A stretch of 64,000 nucleotides of DNA, taken from assembly GCA_015232555.1 (NCBI GenBank), contig JADFZJ010000005.1:1-64000 (forward strand), read 5' to 3'. Of the stretch, positions 60,895-64,000 are shown piece after piece (position 1 is the first letter of the stretch; every line of letters starts with the position of its first letter). The notes beneath the pieces are model-generated. The model was not told the DNA's origin and ran no database searches. It saw only the letters and a program-made list of their open reading frames with translations. Position numbers and translations under genes: made by a program. This stretch comes from Desulfamplus sp. (GTDB taxonomy: Bacteria > Desulfobacterota > Desulfobacteria > Desulfobacterales > Desulfobacteraceae).

Positions 60895-62079
60895 TTACTC
60901 AAAAGCCTTTTTCAAAATAACAAGAGCATCATTTACATCCATCTCTCTTGGATTCATAATCAAACTTGGATCGTTCATAGCAGCCTGAGCTATTTCAGGA
61001 AGGTGATCTTCAGTTACTCCAGCCTGTTTAAGATTTATGGGAAGACCGCACAGATCGTTAAGAGCTTTTCTCAACTCTATCAGATAGTGGATCATCTGCT
61101 CTGCTCTTCGTGGTTCAGGAGTTCTTGCATAGACATCAGCACCAGCAATTGGAAGAAGAAGTTTTGCTATATTTTCTCTGCATTTTGGCATGTTATACTC
61201 CAATCCAAACGGCAGAAAAATATTCATGGCAACACCGTGAGGAATATGACAGATGCCGCCAGCAGCGTGTCCTAAAGCATGAACAACTCCAACCATTGAG
61301 TTTGAAAATGCAATTCCAGCCATTGTTGAGGCGTTTGCCATTGCAAGCCTGACTTCTGAGTTATTCCCATCACTTACAGCCTTGAGCACATTTTTTCTGA
61401 TAAGCTCAATTGCAGCAACAGCATAGGCGTCACTCATTGGGTTTTTTTGAAGATTTATGTAAGCCTCAACAGCATGAGACATTGCGTCCATTGCAGTTGC
61501 AGCGGTCATTTTTGGAGGAAGAGTAAGGGTCATTCTCGGGTCAAGAAGGGCAATATCAGGCAGCAGATGGGTTGAGGTAAAAGCCATTTTAAGATTCCGT
61601 TTAACATCAGATATTACAGCAACCACTGTAACCTCTGAGCCAGTTCCTGATGTTGTAGGAATGACAACAAGGGGTTTCATCGGTTTTTTGAGCATCTCGG
61701 CACCTGAAAATTCAAGCAGATCATCAGAGTTTTCTGTTACTAAAATATTAACCCCTTTAGCTGTATCAATTACAGAGCCTCCGCCTAAAGCAACAAGAGA
61801 GTCACACTTATTCTGTCTGAATATGGATGTTATCTTCTCCACTACTTCGCTTGAGGAATCAGGCGGGACATCATCAAATATTGCACCAATAGTCATGCCA
61901 GAACTTGCAAAGCTATCAATAAAAATTTTTGTAAGACCAGCACCGCTGACACCTTTATCTGTGATTACCATTGGGCGTTTTGCACCAAGAGTCTCAAATT
62001 CTGAAGGAAGGTTATCAAGTGCCTTATTGCCAGATACGATTTTAACTGGATTGTGAAACTCATAGTATGAAGGTAACAT
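60895..62079 (-). CDS. Iron-containing alcohol dehydrogenase
   Basis: A group III NAD(P)-dependent dehydrogenase that interconverts alcohols and aldehydes. The nucleotide block LVALGGGSVIDTAKG and the family signatures TSGTGSEVT, DAMSHAVEAYI (metal Asp and His) and HALGHAAGGICHIPHGVAMNI (two further His) are present. At 394 residues it is normal. The product aldehyde would be a natural substrate for the AOR gene 69 bp downstream, so together they could run alcohol to acid with ferredoxin and NAD(P)H. Confidence 0.93.
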   Translation of the reverse strand: MLPSYYEFHNPVKIVSGNKALDNLPSEFETLGAKRPMVITDKGVSGAGLTKIFIDSFASSGMTIGAIFDDVPPDSSSEVVEKITSIFRQNKCDSLVALGGGSVIDTAKGVNILVTENSDDLLEFSGAEMLKKPMKPLVVIPTTSGTGSEVTVVAVISDVKRNLKMAFTSTHLLPDIALLDPRMTLTLPPKMTAATAMDAMSHAVEAYINLQKNPMSDAYAVAAIELIRKNVLKAVSDGNNSEVRLAMANASTMAGIAFSNSMVGVVHALGHAAGGICHIPHGVAMNIFLPFGLEYNMPKCRENIAKLLLPIAGADVYARTPEPRRAEQMIHYLIELRKALNDLCGLPINLKQAGVTEDHLPEIAQAAMNDPSLIMNPREMDVNDALVILKKAFE

Positions 62080-62176
62080 ATTTAACTCCTTTTATTGTTT
62101 GTCCAAAATTAATTCCCTCTTCCTGCTTCTTAATTTCTTGTTTGTTTAAAAAGAGGGGGATAGAGATTCTATTTAT

Positions 62177-62701
62177 TTAACGACCAAGAAGTATTCCAAT
62201 TGTATAAAGCCATATTCTGAGTCCAAACCTTTTGAAGGTCAGGGGCGGAACTCTTTTTACAAGCCTTTTGACGATAAATTCAGGATAAAGTGTTGACATC
62301 ACTATTACTAAAGTTCTGGTAAATGCTGTTGCAATGTTAAGATCACCTTTTATGCTCATACGCCGCTCTGCAAATGCCTGATGCGAACCCATCTGAGGAG
62401 TCATAATCATAAAGGCAGACTCGACATTTCTGAAATATATCTCAAGATCGGCTTTTTTGAGCTTTGAGCCTTTAAACTCAAGCATGTTGTCTCGTTTTTC
62501 AAGCCCCATGTAAGGACCGTCTGGCATAACTTTCATAAGCAGAGTAAAGCCATTACGCCATGACGAAATCTCCTTTTTTATCTCCTCGTCATGCTGTGAT
62601 GCAGATTGAAATGCTCTTCCTAATACAATAAAGATAATTTTAATAACAAGAATTTTAAATCGCTTTATACCAGGGACTACGGGACGATACTGCACTGACA
62701 T
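62177..62701 (-). CDS. SCP2-like lipid-binding protein
   Basis: A 174-residue soluble protein with the sterol-carrier-type pattern: an N-terminal helix, then strands with KVMPDGPYMGLEKRDNMLEF, LKKADLEIYFRNVESAFMIM and a final MSIKGDLNIATAF. SCP2 folds bind acyl chains or sterol-like lipids; the ligand here is unknown. It opens the ADH-AOR set, 97 bp before the dehydrogenase, under a region with a large palindrome. A ribosome site AAGGAGG precedes the ATG. Confidence 0.75.
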   Translation of the reverse strand: MSVQYRPVVPGIKRFKILVIKIIFIVLGRAFQSASQHDEEIKKEISSWRNGFTLLMKVMPDGPYMGLEKRDNMLEFKGSKLKKADLEIYFRNVESAFMIMTPQMGSHQAFAERRMSIKGDLNIATAFTRTLVIVMSTLYPEFIVKRLVKRVPPLTFKRFGLRIWLYTIGILLGR

Positions 62702-62810
62702 ACTGCCTCCTTTAATTTTAAATAAATGACTCTAAATGCCTGTTTCAATAGATTCAACATATATTGAAAAAAGAATCTATATCTACATTTTATCGGAATA
62801 ATTGTCTCTT

Positions 62811-62845
62811 AATCACTATAATAAACAATGTTTATTATAGTGATT
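62811..62845. promoter_or_regulatory. 35-bp perfect palindrome, candidate TetR operator
   Basis: AATCACTATAATAAACA (62811-62827), one central base, then the exact 17-bp complement (62829-62845). TATAAT within each arm could serve as a -10 box, so bound protein would block it. It lies 110 bp before the SCP2 gene and 254 bp after the TetR gene's stop, in the 397-bp gap 62702-63098. Confidence 0.65.
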
Positions 62846-62872
62846 GACACTGTTTAATATAGTAGAAATTTT

Positions 62873-62902
62873 GTGTCAAGACGCAATGTGTCAAAACGCA
62901 AT
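62873..62902. repeat. Tandem 15-bp repeat GTGTCAA(G/A)ACGCAAT
   Basis: Two head-to-tail copies (62873-62887 and 62888-62902) differ by one base and lie 28 bp from the 35-bp palindrome. They are a possible second protein-binding site. Confidence 0.6.
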
Positions 62903-63046
62903 TTATTATTAAAACAGATAGTAATAGACGAGGCTATATTTTGTTGAAAGCAAAATTGTGAGGATAGTTGAGTGTTAATTTAGCGGGGATAGCAATTAGT
63001 AGGAAACATCAAGAGTGCTCCCTACTGTTATTTTATCTCTATTTTT

Positions 63047-63101
63047 ATTGTTCGGCAATTTCAATCTAACATAAATGACATGAATTGTAAAAAGCTGTTT
63101 A
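63047..63101 (+). repeat. 47-bp dispersed hairpin repeat, degenerate copy D
   Basis: ATTGTTCGGCAATTTCAATCTAACA matches the left part of the repeat family. The right part has lost the GCAGC hairpin and gained about 8 bp, ending AAGCTGTTTA. It overlaps the TetR stop codon region by 3 bp. Confidence 0.5.
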
Positions 63102-63743
63102 TTTTCTCTTAAAACCATTGACCATTATCTCAAAAGCAGTATCAAGAGTCTGTTTAACAAAATCTTTTTCATTGTTTAAAAGACGCTTGCTGTCAACCCA
63201 GAGCACAACGCCTGAATATGTTGCCCATATAATATCTGCAAGTGCTACAGGATGTTTCTCTACAAATAATCCCCGTTCAATGCCTTCGGTAACAACAGAA
63301 GTTATTGCAGACAATGCATCGGCAGATGTCTGTTTTAGCTCTTCAAGAACTTCGGCAGATAGATTTGTCAAAGTTTCACCTGATTGAAGATGAAAAAGAT
63401 TGATCAATACCATAGGATCATACTCATAGACATCAATAAAAGTATCTTTTAACAGGTGCATCTTCTGTTCAGCGTTGATATCATGGCGGTTAATGAACTT
63501 TTTCATCTGCACACTGATATACTCTAAAATATCAATCGAAAGTGATGTATGAAGCTCCTCTTTGTTCTTAAAATAGAGATATATAGTACCCGGGCTTAAT
63601 TCTGCCTCCCCTGCAATCTCCTCCATTGTGGCTCTGTTGAACCCTTTTGCGGAAAAAACTTTTCTGGCAGCCTCCATTATCTGCTTACGTCTCTGTTCTT
63701 TTTCCCGCTGTTTTCTTTCGTGTATTCCCATTTCTTCCCTCAT
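63099..63743 (-). CDS. TetR/AcrR family regulator
   Basis: A 214-residue one-component repressor. The N-terminal HTH is seen in QIMEAARKVFSAKGFNRATMEEIAGEAELSPGTIYLYFKNKEEL (about residues 20-63, only named blocks are diagnostic). The C-terminal ligand domain is helical (ITSVVTEGIERGLF). Such members often respond to acyl-CoA or other lipids and bind a palindrome of 15-35 bp. The large palindrome 254 bp downstream, ahead of the SCP2-ADH-AOR set, is the likely target. Start is ATG 63743; a second ATG lies three codons in. Confidence 0.9.
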   Translation of the reverse strand: MREEMGIHERKQREKEQRRKQIMEAARKVFSAKGFNRATMEEIAGEAELSPGTIYLYFKNKEELHTSLSIDILEYISVQMKKFINRHDINAEQKMHLLKDTFIDVYEYDPMVLINLFHLQSGETLTNLSAEVLEELKQTSADALSAITSVVTEGIERGLFVEKHPVALADIIWATYSGVVLWVDSKRLLNNEKDFVKQTLDTAFEIMVNGFKRK

Positions 63744-63901
63744 TATTATTTTTTGAACATCATTTAGTATCTGTCAAATGCTTCATAAAATATATCTTTT
63801 TTTAAAAAATCTCAAGAAAAATCGGGAATAACAAATATGATGCGGGCAACTCCCTCACGATGCGGATAGCAGAAGGTGTCAAAATTGGCAAAGTTGAAAG
63901 A

Positions 63902-64000
63902 TTACAGTTGCGGATATATCTGCCAGATATCTTCAGCATACTCTCTGATTGTTCTGTCACTTGAAAATTTTCCAGTTCGGGCGATATTTACAAGTGATTT
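63902..64000 (-). CDS. glgP: Glycogen phosphorylase, C-terminal end (cut by window)
   Basis: The last 32 codons of a minus-strand gene read [18 protein letters not shown] then [10 protein letters not shown] and a TAA at 63902. The SDRTI-EYA-DIW block is the conserved C-terminus of glycogen/starch phosphorylase, which releases glucose-1-phosphate from glycogen. The rest of the gene lies to the right of the window. Confidence 0.9.
   Translation of the reverse strand, partial: KSLVNIARTGKFSSDRTIREYAEDIWQIYPQL

Noticed and set aside
1-64000. CRISPR arrays, rRNA operons or a phage module.
   Set aside because: No regularly spaced repeats, no rRNA-like sequence and no phage structural genes were seen.

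Overview
The window looks like chromosomal DNA of a low-GC, anaerobic, Gram-negative bacterium of the Desulfobacterota (Desulfobacterales-like). This rests on the mix of genes: an aldehyde:ferredoxin oxidoreductase, indolepyruvate:ferredoxin oxidoreductase IorAB, an Fe-S old-yellow-enzyme reductase, a DUF3786 protein, a cobalamin pair, KdsB (lipopolysaccharide) and a class III polyhydroxyalkanoate synthase. No ribosomal marker is present, so the taxonomy is inference.

Layout. 1-500: a transposase tail and a 215-bp MITE-like element. 568-2820: cobO-cobQ. 2950-3436: a decayed reading frame and tRNA-Leu(CAG) with its promoter on the minus strand. 3467-7267: ribF, def, fmt and a TSUP permease. 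7283-11380: a PHA cluster (coiled-coil protein, phaE, phaC, tandem-GAF protein). 11490-17204: a shikimate kinase, mnmG, a CbpA-like DnaJ, hpt and a zinc-ribbon membrane protein. 17251-23090: a secreted caspase-fold protease and a phosphoesterase, then 1.5 kb of nested transposon debris. 23091-26991: an unrecognised secreted protein and IorBA. 27144-38873: a single 3909-residue PUFA-synthase-like megasynthase. 39363-44812: two more secreted cysteine peptidases (C11 clostripain type and C1 papain type). 44888-52235: an acyltransferase, an LPP20-like secreted protein, an HD protein, mobB, kdsB, a cysteine desulfidase, a phosphoesterase and DUF3786. 52354-58299: a kinase-like sensor without an ATPase domain, then a plus-strand set of a NifA-like sigma-54 activator, DUF554 and an OYE-type reductase. 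58754-63743: a minus-strand SCP2-ADH-AOR set with a TetR regulator upstream. 63902-64000: the last 32 residues of glycogen phosphorylase.

How the genes work together. PhaE/PhaC and their neighbours form a carbon-storage unit. MobB supplies a pterin-cofactor step relevant to the W/Mo-pterin AOR. AOR, Fe-ADH and the SCP2 protein are a likely TetR-controlled aldehyde/alcohol/lipid unit, with a 35-bp perfect palindrome between regulator and operon. The megasynthase carries every activity for iterative reductive chain building, including an N-terminal PfaD-like enoyl reductase, in one chain.

Most interesting signal. The 500-bp intergenic stretch 58300-58800 holds two 89-bp tandem repeats, each with a GTTCAA-N4-TTGAAC palindrome. 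Downstream lies a near-perfect sigma-54 promoter. About 12 bp beyond it comes a roughly 90-nt unit: a small 5' hairpin, a pyrimidine-rich CCUCC stretch and a 19-bp terminator. That terminator's two variant pairs are G-U wobbles only when read on the plus strand. Together this looks like an undescribed sigma-54-dependent small RNA with its own enhancer sites.
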